This document shows positions 11,225 to 22,900 of a stretch of 64,000 nucleotides of DNA, piece after piece. This DNA comes from Neospora caninum Liverpool. Lineage: Eukaryota; Apicomplexa; Conoidasida; Eucoccidiorida; Sarcocystidae. Every line of letters begins with the position of its first letter. Within the stretch, counting starts at the first letter, position 1. Both the position numbers and the translations under genes were made by a program. The notes under the pieces were generated by a model. It made no database searches. It saw only the letters and a list, made by a program, of their open reading frames with translations, and was not told the origin of the DNA. The DNA is taken from assembly GCF_000208865.1 (NCBI RefSeq), contig NC_018395.1:5070839-5134838 (forward strand), in the 5' to 3' direction.

Positions 11225-12105
11225 CTAATATAAAGGCTGGCTGTAACACTTCCAAGCGACATGGATAAGCCGAGCAGGGGCGCGGAACCACAAAGCATCC
11301 GCGCTCACGTGGGTCACGTTTTTTACTGCCCCCACATGTCCCTGCGCCACACGCGTGAACGACGGTTCGCAAACGGCTTCACCCAGCATCAATGCATTTG
11401 GATAATGCGCTCTTGTATTCTTGCGCGACATACGCAAGTGTAGATACACGGCGCAGAACTTTACAGAAATGGAAACATCCCTGCCTGCATGTATATTCCT
11501 GCGACAGCAACGTTTAGCTGACGCTACGTACAGGCTCCATACATAGGCGTCCATGACAACACACAATAGTAGAGATCGGGCGCAGCATGCATGCTATGTA
11601 GCGTGATCTTTACACAGTTCACGTGCCGTGTGTAAGCCCCTGGTCCAGTATGGCCAGCTTCAAACTAAAAATGTCGTTTTCTGGGAAAACGACGATTCCT
11701 ATGTAGAAGCTCATGCGCCCCCATCTAGATCTCCTCTGCACGATAAGCGAGCAAGCCCGATGTCTCTTGTAGACATTTCCTCACGCAAGACACATACACA
11801 GCTCGGGCTGACCTCCTCGTGATCCAAGCGCGCCTGCTCTTGGAGAATTTCGGCGATCGAAAAGGAAGTATCGTCCGAGTCAGAGTCGTAGTCCTCTGGA
11901 GAGAAACACATAACTTGTGTCGGCAGATGTCGCTGTTCTTTATGCGGAAGCGCACCTGAGAGCCTCCGTACACAGAACCTCTCAAGGTGTCCCGGACAGA
12001 GAGAGCCGAACGCGAAGTGGCGCCGCCATGTGCGGTCCCTCTGGATAGTCGCAAACCCTTCAGAGCGTTCCCCTGTTCGTTCGTTCCCAAGTGTTGATAC
12101 GCCAT
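11225..12105 (-). CDS. small multi-exon protein resembling GINS subunit Psf3
   Basis: Four minus-strand exons fit in phase: 12105-11979 (ATG at 12105), 11895-11785, 11680-11623 and 11498-11225. Introns are 83, 104 and 124 bp, giving about 189 residues. The pattern is that of Psf3, a subunit of the GINS complex in the replicative CMG helicase. It has an acidic start, then SFSIAEILQEQARLD where Psf3 has its DDIL-EEE helix, then LAILDQG where Psf3 has LGFLDPG. Then comes HAGRDVSISVKFCAVYL where Psf3 has the GTKVELPLWLAEAL core. Psf3 is usually about 190-220 residues, a similar length. The match is by pattern only and weak in the C-terminal half, where another splice site may exist. The acidic exon with its TCTCTCCAG acceptor is the best-supported piece. 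Confidence 0.45.
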
Positions 12106-12726
12106 CAAACTCCAACCCTCGTGTCCAATCTAAAGGTACACACGATTCTCCCCCGGAACAATCGCCTGCTAATCGGCACACTCATTCCGCAGCTCGCCCA
12201 GCGACACTCCTCTGACTGCCTTCTCTCTCAGATACAATCCGCATGTGCTTTTCTCTCCTCGCCAGACTGATTCCATCCCGTTCGATCACGCCGCGAAGCG
12301 ACACACGTCAACGGCACTGCGGGGAAATGCTGTTCTACTTTTGAGTGTCGCGGCATGTGAATCCGTTTCCGGCGACCCCTGACCTCCCTAGCTCTCCCAA
12401 AACTGTTTCTACTGTTCGGTGGAAGCGCGCAGTCGTGCAGCCCCAAGCGACGAGTTCGTTGAGCAGGGCGGTTTGAGAGGCCGCCGTATGCAGTCCTGGC
12501 GGGCTGACGCTGTTCCGTGAACAGAAAGAAAATAAACACTACGGCCATCCCCTCCGTCGACTGCTTCCTGTCTCGTCGTCGGTACACGATGTTCTGGTCT
12601 GAACTCTCGCGTGCCAATCTCTCTGACGGCTCGCGACTCCCTAGTTCGCCAGGCATGTCCCTGGACTGCTTAAGACAGCTAAAAGTGTTGGATTTTAATA
12701 TCCTACTACATTAAGGTTATTCCACA
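12106..12726. other. intergenic with repeat copy B
   Basis: Region between the Psf3-like gene and the end of the next minus-strand gene. A minus frame of 142 codons (12656-12228) is open but lacks an ATG and convincing protein character. The right end carries repeat copy B. Confidence 0.35.
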
Positions 12727-12738
12727 TCAGTTATGTTC
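12667..12738 (+). repeat. dispersed repeat copy B
   Basis: This is the second copy of the ~70 bp repeat at 8852-8925, same orientation: AAGACAGCTAAAAG, CCTACTACATTAAGG and CACATCAGTTATGTTCT. It overlaps the last codons and the stop of the long minus frame ending at 12727. Confidence 0.8.
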
Positions 12739-15700
12739 TAGGCGGAATATACGGATTGCTGTTACCACTCGTATGAACAGCGCCATCTCGCGACGCTCCT
12801 GTTTCCTCCAGAAACAAACGTTATCAGTATATACACCCGACCCATTCACACAGAGAGATGTATCTGTGTAATATCTATGTCGTGCCAAGAGCGTGGGAAA
12901 CACGAACTGGGGACGCTTCAGAACAGGACATTCGACTTCTGTGAGTCGAGATGTCTTACCCGGTGGCAGTTCTCCTGGGCGTTTGAAGATGAGAACGGGG
13001 GCGCGTGCCTCGGGACAGGTAAGCGCCTCCGTCCCTGTTTCTCGATTCCTCACTTGTCTCCTCTGAGGATCTCTCCGAGCCGCAAGCGTCTCGTCAGTCG
13101 CTGGCGCGCCGAGTCCAGGCGTCTCACGAGCGCGTTGCTCCGGCGCCCCCAAGTGAAGCAGGCGACTCGGGCCAATGAAGATGACTTGTGCTGACTCTTC
13201 CGGGAAGCCTTCGAAGCGCTCGTAGCGCAGCAGCATGACTCGCCTACCACTTTCGCGTCCGACAGTTCGCGGTCCAGGCAGCATGGCGACTGTCGCTGGC
13301 CACCAAACAATTTTGTCCACGCCTCGAGACGCCTCTTCCGCCTGCGCGTCACCTGCGGTCCCGGCCGAAATCGAAGCCGTCTCCCCGGCGCGTTGCCGCC
13401 CGTCCGTCGGGGTTTGAAGCGAGGCTTCGTTGTGCTGTTTCTCGCGGCACCCCGCCGTGCACTCGCCTGACGCATCTGTCTCACCGTTTCCTCGGTCGCT
13501 CGTCCCGGCAACCGACTCCTCGTCTCCACCGGCGATCCGCCAGCACACTTCAATCCTGTCGCCTACATGCACCCTGCCGACGCGCTCAACGCTTTGCAAG
13601 TCTCGTGCGTCAAGAGGCGAGACCGCGCCCTCCTCGGGATTCGGTCTCGTCCCCTCCACGGTGGATCCGCTTCCAGAAAGCAGCATCGATGCCGAGAACG
13701 CGTCCCCCAATCGACGCACATTTCCTCGGCTCCCTTCGTCCGAGGAAGCGAGTACACAGCTCGCCGCGCCCAGAGTTGCATCGACGCCCCTGACGCCAGA
13801 CTGCTTGTCCAGAGAACGAAAGGCAGAAGCGCCAACAGAGAGAGGAGGGGAACAAGACGAGAGTGAGGAAGCACACGACGGATACGAACGGCCAACCGCG
13901 AGCGAAGGGGAGACAATGGCGAATGCCGAGGCAGAATCAGAAGAACGGGTTTCCTGCTGCCTGCGTTTCGCGTCGTCTGTACATGCAGGTGGACGCGCGG
14001 CGGATGCAGCCTCTGAAGCAGACGCCCCAGAAGAAGCACTCACTGACTCGCGCGCACACAGCCCCGGTCGCGCCGGCGCGTCCGCATCTCCAACACTTTG
14101 TTCCTTTGTTTCTGTGGTTCTGTCTGTTTGCCGCTGCGTCGCCCCTGCCTCAGCAGACTCCGCGGCCGTCCCGGTCCCGTCTACCCGCGCTGCGAGTTTC
14201 TCTGAATCTCTTTCCGGCACTGCGGTTGGTGTTGCTGAGGGCTGGTCGCCACATCCTGGGAGCGAACGCTTTCCTCCGGCGCCGGGAACGTCAATTTCTC
14301 GCCCGTCGCAGAGTTTCCGTGTTCCATCTCTGCCGACCTGTGAACGGACGAGAAATGGCGAGAGCAAAGAAGGAGCGCAAAACTCCCTCGCCGGGCTGCG
14401 GGCACGCGCAAGCAGCGGCGGGGGAGGCGCAGCTGCAGGGACACCTGAGGCGGTCGAAACGACACCAGAACCCGCGGGCAAGTCGTCGGTCCAAGAAGCG
14501 CAAACCAGCGTGGGCGACGACGGCAGAGACGCTGAGGAAGCAGCCGCGGCGTCGCACGTAACAATTGGCGAGGGCGAGGAAGATGCGAGCGAGGGACGGG
14601 AAGAGGAGACAGCGGCAGATGGGGGTGAGGTCGGGGGTGCAGAGGGCGAGGACACTGCCGCGGAGACACACGAAGAATTCGGTGCTTCAGGCTCGAGAGG
14701 CAAGAACGACCGAGCTGTCTCCGATGGATTCGGACCCGGCTCCGTTTCTGTAGAGGCCGTCTGCTCTCCGACAGCCTCGATCTCCCAGTCCGGAGGCGGG
14801 CACGTCCACACGCGCTTGCTCCTGGTTGCGCTGCAGCTCGGCAAACAGACAGCTGTCTCTGTCTCCCCAGACACCCCGCTCCGGCGGAGGCGACACGGCG
14901 TCGGAGAAGCAGACGGAGGCGGCGGAGAAGGCGCCGGCACGAAGAGGGGCGAGTCCTCTTCGGGGGACCGAGCGGGAGTCATGCTCGTCGTCTTTGTCAA
15001 TCCACGAGCACACAATCGCGGTTTGCTCGGCGTCTGCAGCTCTGCGCATCTGAGCGTCGAGGAAATCCGGCTCGGGTGGAACGCCTGAGCGATGGATGGA
15101 TTGATGGGTTTTGCGTCGTGCACGCAAGCTGCCGAATCGACCTGTTCCGCGACTGCAGAGCCGTCTCGGCTCGCAAGTCGACGCAGGCGCTTCTCGCCCT
15201 CCCGCCCCGCTCGCGAGGGACTGTCTTCAGGGCGAAGCCGACGACGGTTGGAGGGGAGCGTCGCCTGTTCCTGTTCCTTCTCTGAACCACTGGGGGTACT
15301 CGCGGTTTCAGGTGTGCGTTGTGGCTTATCGAACGCCTGGAGGCGACCGGTCGCCGCGGCTCTCGCCAAGGGCGGCGCTCCTCCTTCCCCAGCCCTGAGC
15401 CGCGTCAAACACGCATCGCCTCCTTCGCTTCCTCCCAGAGCATCTCCACTTTTCTCGCGCGCGTCTCGGTTGCGCTCTCGCTCGTTTGCAGCCGGCGACG
15501 GAGAAGAAGTTGGAGCAACCACTAAGGCAGCAACAGAACACCGCGCTGGGCCACCCTCGGGTCCTGGAACAGCCACAGATGTGTCGAGCACTTGTTCTCT
15601 GCGCTGGCCGCCTCGTTCACCGGCAGGTGCATGCTCGCTTCCCCCCTCTCTACAGCCATCGATTTGCCTCTCGACACACATGGCGTGCGGAGGCTCGCCG

Positions 15701-17553
15701 AATGCTGCGCCCTCCGCGCTGGCGGCGACCTGACCGTGCACGGGAGTCTCCTGAGCTGCACGCGCCGTGAACGCCGCGAGGCGTCTAGACAGTCGGCCAG
15801 CTGCGCTGCCGTCTTGGTCCTGGACACGGACACACAAAGCACCTTCTTCATTTGGCGGAGTTCCAGCCTGTCCGGGGGGCGAGGCCGGAGACTGAGCAGC
15901 GACACCGAGGGTAGATGCTGTCTCAGAGAACACCAACGCGCCACAGGCGCCTTCTCCATGCGTCTCGCGGGTGCGGGGTTTCACTGTGTCGTCTGCGGTC
16001 TCCTCGTTTTCGCCTTCCTCTTGCCCTAGTGCGGGGTTCACCGCGGCGACGAGTTCGCATCCTTCTCCGCCTTCTCTTCCGTCGAGGGTGCCGATCGCCT
16101 TCACTGCCCCAGCGACGTCTGACGTTATCTGCAATCCACTTATGTCCCCGTCGGCTGCTGCCTGTTCTGCTTCGCGCCTCGAGTGACCGACATCCGCCTC
16201 GCTGTTTCCATTCTTTTCTTCCGGGAAGCGCGACACCTGTCGACTCCTTCCCGCAATCGGCTGCGTCGGCTGTACGTCCAGCTCCCCGCCGTCAAGGCAC
16301 ATCCCCTGCTCAGCTGAAAGCCAATTTGTGTCCTGTTCCCGTTCACGCACGGCTGCCTCTCGCGGTGCGTCTGCACTCCCGGCGGTTCCGTCTTCGCTCC
16401 GCGTTTCTTCCAAGACGAAGGACAACAGGTGGGACGAACACGTTGCCGAATCCCCGTCTCGATCCAACTCGCAACATGGCTGCTGCGCGCAGTCTGGGAA
16501 GCCGTCGCTCGCGCGTGCACCGGTTTCCGTGTGATTTGGAAGTGTCGCGAAAGAGACGCTGTGCACCGTCTGATCGTACATTTCGTCTCCCCCGCTCCCC
16601 GGTGTCTTCTTGACTCTCTTCAGAGTCGTCTCCAGACCTGTCACAGTCGTCCGGTCCTCGTTCTGTTCACGAGGCGCTTCCTTCCGATTCTGAAGAACCC
16701 GGTTTTTGTCGGCAGGCGCGTCGACGCACGCAACGCTCGCCTTCTCTCTCTCCACTTCGAGGTCAGTCTCGCATCGGTTTTTCAGCCCTGCGCCTGTCTC
16801 CGTAGCAACACATCCTCGCGGTAACACACACGTGTCCTGCTCGACGACCGCCCCTCGCACTTCCGGGCCGATTCCGCTTTCGCAGTCTGCTTCGCACTCC
16901 GCTGCGTCACCCTCCGGTTGATCAGTCTGTGCTTCCAGACTTCTTCTCGCCCCTCGCGCTGTCGGCCTGTCCTGTGGCGAAGCCTTCGCGGCGTGCGAGG
17001 GTGGGTTTCCGGCTCCACCTGATCCTTGCTTCTCCTTCATTTCTGGTTTCGAAAGAACCTCTGGAGGAGGCGGAAACATCAGGGGTTCTGTCTTCTCTGC
17101 CAGCAGCTCAGCTGCGGCCAGAAACTCGCAGCGGAGAATTCCCTTCCGCCCAGGGAGATCGCCCCGATACTTATTTTCTACGGTTCCTGCGTAGACGGAG
17201 CCGAGGTACGACGCAGAGATGCGCGACGCCTGGCCGCCAGCGGTGCCGCACTCTGGTGGTTGTGGAAGGAAAAAAGGCTGCGCATGCAGGACACGCACAT
17301 CCTCGGGTTTCGCTTCGTTCTCTGTCGGAACCGGAGAAGAGGAAAGGGAGGGCGAAGCGAACGGGTGGCTGTCTCCCCTCTCTCCGGAGAGGATTTCGAG
17401 GCAACCGGTCTCCTGGAAGGGGTTTAGGATGCCCGATTCGTGGTCCAGTTGGGCAGTGCACGAGTTTTCAGACAAAGTCGCTTTTCCCATTGACAAAGAG
17501 GACCCAGCGATCTCGCTGGGTTCTCCCTTTTCTGTAGTGGGCGATTCAGACAT
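12727..17553 (-). CDS. 1608-residue protein with Tudor/agenet-like segment
   Basis: A single open frame starts at ATG 17553 (MSESPTTEKGEPSE). Most of the protein is low-complexity Ser/Glu/Ala/Pro-rich sequence without membrane segments. Near the C-terminus, coded at about 13575-13145, is an ordered segment: HVGDRIEVCWRI, a disordered insert, KIVWWPATVAML, then VMLLRYERFEGFPEE and VIFIGPSRLLHLG. This strand pattern, with a conserved WWPATV, is what Tudor, agenet and PWWP-like readers look like, so a chromatin role is possible. The end is doubtful. A donor-like CCGG/GTAAGAC at about 12962 suggests an intron, and the final residues run into repeat copy B. The true C-terminus may therefore lie elsewhere. 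It is transcribed away from PIG-V across a 2.4 kb gap. Confidence 0.8.
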   Translation of the reverse strand: MSESPTTEKGEPSEIAGSSLSMGKATLSENSCTAQLDHESGILNPFQETGCLEILSGERGDSHPFASPSLSSSPVPTENEAKPEDVRVLHAQPFFLPQPPECGTAGGQASRISASYLGSVYAGTVENKYRGDLPGRKGILRCEFLAAAELLAEKTEPLMFPPPPEVLSKPEMKEKQGSGGAGNPPSHAAKASPQDRPTARGARRSLEAQTDQPEGDAAECEADCESGIGPEVRGAVVEQDTCVLPRGCVATETGAGLKNRCETDLEVEREKASVACVDAPADKNRVLQNRKEAPREQNEDRTTVTGLETTLKRVKKTPGSGGDEMYDQTVHSVSFATLPNHTETGARASDGFPDCAQQPCCELDRDGDSATCSSHLLSFVLEETRSEDGTAGSADAPREAAVREREQDTNWLSAEQGMCLDGGELDVQPTQPIAGRSRQVSRFPEEKNGNSEADVGHSRREAEQAAADGDISGLQITSDVAGAVKAIGTLDGREGGEGCELVAAVNPALGQEEGENEETADDTVKPRTRETHGEGACGALVFSETASTLGVAAQSPASPPGQAGTPPNEEGALCVRVQDQDGSAAGRLSRRLAAFTARAAQETPVHGQVAASAEGAAFGEPPHAMCVERQIDGCREGGSEHAPAGERGGQRREQVLDTSVAVPGPEGGPARCSVAALVVAPTSSPSPAANERERNRDAREKSGDALGGSEGGDACLTRLRAGEGGAPPLARAAATGRLQAFDKPQRTPETASTPSGSEKEQEQATLPSNRRRLRPEDSPSRAGREGEKRLRRLASRDGSAVAEQVDSAACVHDAKPINPSIAQAFHPSRISSTLRCAELQTPSKPRLCARGLTKTTSMTPARSPEEDSPLFVPAPSPPPPSASPTPCRLRRSGVSGETETAVCLPSCSATRSKRVWTCPPPDWEIEAVGEQTASTETEPGPNPSETARSFLPLEPEAPNSSCVSAAVSSPSAPPTSPPSAAVSSSRPSLASSSPSPIVTCDAAAASSASLPSSPTLVCASWTDDLPAGSGVVSTASGVPAAAPPPPLLARARSPAREFCAPSLLSPFLVRSQVGRDGTRKLCDGREIDVPGAGGKRSLPGCGDQPSATPTAVPERDSEKLAARVDGTGTAAESAEAGATQRQTDRTTETKEQSVGDADAPARPGLCARESVSASSGASASEAASAARPPACTDDAKRRQQETRSSDSASAFAIVSPSLAVGRSYPSCASSLSSCSPPLSVGASAFRSLDKQSGVRGVDATLGAASCVLASSDEGSRGNVRRLGDAFSASMLLSGSGSTVEGTRPNPEEGAVSPLDARDLQSVERVGRVHVGDRIEVCWRIAGGDEESVAGTSDRGNGETDASGECTAGCREKQHNEASLQTPTDGRQRAGETASISAGTAGDAQAEEASRGVDKIVWWPATVAMLPGPRTVGRESGRRVMLLRYERFEGFPEESAQVIFIGPSRLLHLGAPEQRARETPGLGAPATDETLAARRDPQRRQVRNRETGTEALTCPEARAPVLIFKRPGELPPGKTSRLTEVECPVLKRPQFVFPTLLARHRYYTDTSLCVNGSGVYTDNVCFWRKQERREMALFIRVVTAIRIFRLEHN

Positions 17554-19907
17554 TCGCGTTTGTAGCGTGGACAGCCGAGCCGGGGCAGAGCTGCCAATAA
17601 GACGGCCAGGAAAGAGAGCAGATCGGAAGACAAGGAGGACTTAAGACGCACGGGGAGGTGAGTTAATCTTGCTCGTGCCGGAGAGTCTCAGAGAAGAAAG
17701 AAATCACGGAAACAACAACTCTGCTGGCGCCAGTGAACACAACACGCGGGCCTTGTGACAGGTTGTCGTGCCACAGAGCAGCAAAAAGCGACACAAAGAA
17801 AAACCCACAAGTTGGCTCTCGAAAAAGGAAGCCGAGATAAGAGCGTCTGGGGGAAAGGGATGTGAGAATGCGAGTTTTCTCTCCCACCAGGAAGCGGGAA
17901 ACCGAAGTGAGGACAGAGGCTTCTCGTTTTTGTTGGGAGGCGCGAGGGCTTGCAGCCCGTCCAAGTAACGGCGATGCCTCGCCGCAACTCGGAACCGGGA
18001 AGGAAAGCCGCGAAAGATAATACGTTGAAAGAAACGAGCAGTTTAGACAAGACTGCAAGCGACAAGTCTTCGGGTCCCGACGAGGAGCCTGCTTAGCACG
18101 CCAGAGCTGCTGTCCGTGTCAAGACGAGTCAGTTTCCTGAGAAACGGGGAAAAGGGGAAACCAGAGGGAGACACTGCAAACGCATAGAACCGAGGGCGTC
18201 GACCCAAATCAAAGAACGAAGAGAGAGACCGAAATGCCGTCAAAAATCAGCGTCAGATTCTTCCGTGACATACCGGGGCCTTTACGTCGACACACACAAA
18301 CACACACACACCGCTGGAGGCGAATCCGCCCCAAGACGGTCAAGGCACACAGGTCAAAAGTGTGTCGTTTGCTCACAAGCAAAATGCCAAGAACAACCCT
18401 TTTACGTTGAGAGAAGGGGAAGGCAAAAGACAAAAACGCGGCAAAAAGCGCTCTGTTCGCTGAAAAAGCTAGCGACCGTCTCATTGGTCGCCGCGGGCTG
18501 TCTCTCTCTCAGCTCGTGAGATGCTGGACACGGACAAGGCTTCCCTTCCTCTTGGGTCCCGAAAAAAATTCGAGACTCGGGAAGACCAGCAAGAGAGGAA
18601 ACAGAAAAGCAGCTTTCCTGTGGGCCGAAAGAACAGGTTCTTTGCCTATCGCGGGTTCGCTCTCGTGCCTCTCAAAATGCAACGCCCGCGTGACAGAGAG
18701 ACGGGCGAAAAGATGCGTGCTGTGCTGGAGCCGGATGTCCCCGACTTTTCGCCGTGCCCAGCGAACTCCGGGCAGAGGAAGGTGGCGGCGGCCGGTCTCC
18801 AGTGAAAAGAAGATCTGACCAGAAAGAGGCCGTTTCGTTTTTAGCGGTCAGGCGCTGCCGTGGGAAGGTAACCGACCAACTTCGCATCTCTCCTCTTCTT
18901 TCCAGGAGAGACGCGCTGCGCGGAGACACACAAGACAGCCGTATTCCAAAGGGGAACCACAGACCTCCCAACTCGCAATTCTTCCAGCCAACAGGGACAC
19001 AGCAAATGAGCCAGGTGTTACATCATATTTATATCTGTGACGACTTACATCTTCTTTATATCTGTGACGACCTACATCTTCTTTATATCTGTAACGACTT
19101 ACATATATCTGTTTGATGGCTACAACGTGCAGCTCGACGTGTGAGTGCAGTTACACACAACCATACATGTTTATTGGTATGCAGTTGAGTTTTTGTATAC
19201 AGCAAAGATGTTTGTTCCTGCATCTGTGGATGTCAAGTTATCCACCTGGCGACTGAAGGTCACCCGAAAGATGTAGTGATCGGTGGAGACGCCTTTTCCC
19301 CCCCTCAGGAAGGTTCCTCTGGTGCCGGTCCGCCACGGCCGGTGAATCGGTCCTGAATTCAGAAGCTCGAGTCCGCAGAGCCCTCATGTTGTTCTCTTTC
19401 TCTCTCGTTTGCGTTACATCAAAGAGCGCCTTCTTCTCGTTCTCCCTTGTCTCTGCTGGTTTTCCGAGCAGCCGGTAAGGTGCCCGTGCTTGGCGCGCCG
19501 CGGCCTTTCGCGCCTCACGCGCGTTGCGCGGCCAGAAGCGTCTTCTCGCAGGCGCGGTTTCCCGCTTCAGAGTTTCCTCAGGCTTCTTCGGGTGCATGTC
19601 GCTCCCCAAGGAGGCCGGACACGGGACAGAGTTGCACAAACGAGGGAGAAGCAATATGAAGGCTTCAGGTCCAGCGTTCCGGCCTTTCTGTCCCTGTCGA
19701 CTTCGCTGACCCGCGTCGGTCCCAGGCTCCCCATGGTCTGCGAAAATCCTCCATCCACAACTCACTTGTCTCCTTTTCCTCCCTTGTCGTTGTTTCCTCA
19801 TTCTTTTCTTTGTGTCTCTCGTTCTTCAGTGGGGTGCGGTCCCCGTTTGTCCTCTTGCGTCCAGGTGTGTTGTCCCCTCCCCTCGTCTCACGTTTTTGGC
19901 GGGCAAA
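17554..19907. promoter_or_regulatory. bidirectional intergenic region
   Basis: A 2.35 kb gap between divergent genes (minus start 17553, plus start 19908). It holds promoters and long 5' UTRs for both. It contains a short CA/AC run near 18290, a 27 bp tandem repeat at 19028-19108, and several short open frames that do not read as protein. Confidence 0.5.
19028..19108. repeat. 27 bp tandem repeat, three copies
   Basis: The unit TTTATATCTGTGACGACTTA plus CATCTTC occurs three times head to tail with single-base changes; the third copy diverges at its end. It lies about 800 bp upstream of the PIG-V start. Confidence 0.9.
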
Positions 19908-22900
19908 ATGCCGGCAGGTGCGCAGTTGGACAAGCCCTTAAAGGCGGGGATTTCTCGGCTTCGGCTTCGCGTGGTGGTCGTTGCCTTCCTTTCCCGATTG
20001 TTTTGTCTCTCTCTAACGTGCTTTTGGGCGCATCGTCATCCAGCGTACAACAGCCAGTCTTCTCTTCTTCACCCCACGGCTGTGAAGAGACAAGACTACA
20101 TTTCCTCGTCTCTTTTGGAGCACCGTCTTTCTTCTCCTCACAGCTCCGCTCTCAGGCATTTTCATCCTTTCCATCTGACAGATTTCGAGCCCCCGAGGTC
20201 TCACACCGAAGAAGGAATTGAGAATCCAGAACGTGCGGAATTTGAGAAGGCACAACCCCCGCATGTTGCTCCACAGTCAGAGAAATCCAGAGTTCTTGTT
20301 CTGGAGCCTCTCACGGAAGAGGCCATTGCCCCGCTTTTCCCCGAGCAGGGAGCCAGTTCTGGTGTACCTACACGTGACAGCGAGTTGCTTACATTCCGGA
20401 ACGGTGCCTCTACGTTTCTTCCATCTGAGGTCATCCCTGTGAGTGCCCTACCCCCCTGGGGACGCGACCCGCCTCCTGGCTCATTCGATGGAGCAGAAAG
20501 ACTGGAACCAGCGGGACTAGGGTCCCGAAAATCAGGCGGAAGTCGCGCATCGTCTGCGGGTCTTTCTGCCACGCGGTTGTCATCCTCCGTCTCGTCTCCA
20601 GCTTCCCAGTCCAGTCCGGGAAACTCTAGGTCTTCACCTGCGTCCGCCTCAAGAATCGATGACTTCGTCTGGCGTTTCGTTGTTCCCTTCCTCAGTTGGG
20701 ACGGCGAATACTTTGTAGTGTTTGCTCTGCAGGAGACAGCGTACTACTTCGAGCTGACTCATGCCTTCTTCCCAGGTCTCTCTCTGGTGTACATACACCT
20801 CGGCGGCTTCCTCCGCCGTGTGCTTTCGCAAGCTTGCAGGGTTGCCCAAACAGCCTGGCCTCGGTTTTCCTTCTTTTCTTCCGAAACACCAACGGACAAA
20901 AGAGGCGAAGAGTTCCGATCCAACGCATCTTTTGACTCGCCTGATCCTCTTCATGAGCCTGCTTCGTTTCTTCCTGGTTTAGATGACGCCACTGTGTACG
21001 GCCTTGCTGCCGTGCTTGTCAGCAATTTGGCCTTCATTTTCGCCGCGTTAGGTGTCTTCGAAGTTGCGCGTCTGCATCTTGCTGCAGAGGCCGAATCGAA
21101 TGACAGCGCCGACAAAGCCTCACCAAACTGTCTTGCCTCAGCTACCGTACTCTCTAGCGGGAGACAATTGTCGCTAACTGCCCTCGTCCCTAAACCCTCC
21201 CAGATCCAGGCACACCCTGGTTCGGAGGCTGTGCAGGCCTCGTGTATAAACGAAAGCGAGAATGACCATGTGGAGAGAGAAGATAAAGGCGACTACATGG
21301 TACTGGCCGAAAAGAGGGGAAACGAAGAAGACGAACGAGAACAAGCCTGCAGAATTGCCTTCCTTGCTGCCGGTTGGTTCTCTTTTTCGGCCGCAAGTAT
21401 CCACATGAGTGCAGCGTACACCGAGAGCCTCTTCGCGGCGTTGAACACTTGGGGCCTGTATCTGCTCCTCGTGGCTGAGCGCACGGCTGGTCTCCGCACG
21501 TCTCGCTGCTGTCTAGACACTCGAGGAAATCTGCTTCATTGTGGAGAGAACGAACCGAAGGCTGCTGCTGAGCAGAGAAGACGGGAAGGCGCTAACCGCA
21601 AGCAGGGTGTGACGCTGTCTCCGCGTGCCCACGAATCGGGCCGCGTCAATCCTGAACGCGACTTTTCGGTCGCAACGCTGCGCAAATGCCTGCTGCTACT
21701 CCCATCTGCCTTTCTTCTCCGATGGGGGGCGACTTTCCTCTTTTGCCTTGCATCGTTTCTCCGGTCCAATGGGTCGGTTGCTCTGGTTCCGCTCTTCTTC
21801 CACACACTCCGAACGTGCCCTCTAATTCGGTCGTTGAGAACGGGAGGAGACATGCGCGCACGCTCGCCGCCTAAGAGGCCTCTTCTCCGTGTCTCTCCAT
21901 CCGCGGCAGGCGACTCGGCGTCCATCAGAGAGACATGCAAATCGCGGGATGGAGACAAATCCGCAGCGAACACACATCGGTGTTCAGGCGATGACGACAA
22001 AAGGGAGGCTGGTCCGCGTGCGAGGGAAGATGTGGGCGGCTGTTCCTCTACTACCGAAGACGTCATGAGCTCGGCGCCGTGTTTGGTCTGTCAGAACAAA
22101 AGGAAACAAAGAAGGTCGTACGGGAGATTGCTGGTCGCCACAGGCGCTCACTGGATTGTTGCGCTCTTGCAGGCTATCGCAGTCGTCTTGCCCATTTTCC
22201 TGGTTCTGGCATACCCATATTACCTATACTGTGCATGCCCTAAGACTTCTGAAGTCGCGGTTCCTGCCTGCAATGTCGCATCCGCGTTTCTCGGACAGGC
22301 TGTCCGTACACCGTACAGCCGAGGCGCGGAGGCGGGACACTCGGGCACTCGTCTTCCGTCGTCCTTTGCGGGTTCTAAGGGAACTCGCGGGTCCATCTCA
22401 TCTTCTCTAGGGAGGCCAGGGGTCGTGCCTGCTCTCTCCCAGAACGAGTCCAAGTTCCCCTCTACGCTTCCCAACAAGTTTAGACACACGTTGACATTCT
22501 CTCAATTTGCCTACGATGCCCTTGCTGTGGGGCTGCCTCGATCAATCGGCTTTGTCTTCTCTCTCTTGCGTCGTCTGCGTTCTACCTCTTTGTCTTCTTG
22601 GGTGTCTGAAGCTAAGCAAGCTACAGTCGAGTTAGCTCTGAACAGTTCAGTGACACTGGACGTGCATGCAGTTGGGAAAGACCCCGCGACGAATCCAGTC
22701 GGAAAGGCACAGGATCGCGGGGTCTTTTCCGAGCCTTTTGACGACTCAGGGGACACACCTTGGGGCGAGGGTTTCACGAACACGTGGCCGGCAGATCAAC
22801 TAAAAAACTACAAGGAGCAACGCGATCATCAATCGGGTCTAGCCGGCCGCGGTGTCCCTACGGGCAGTGGGAAGAGATCTCTGTCGGACTCCATTTTGCC

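Noticed and set aside
13050..17553. Many frames up to 552 codons on the plus strand opposite the 1608-residue protein
   Set aside because: GC-rich, stop-poor antisense of a real gene. They lack starts in good context, domains and splice logic.
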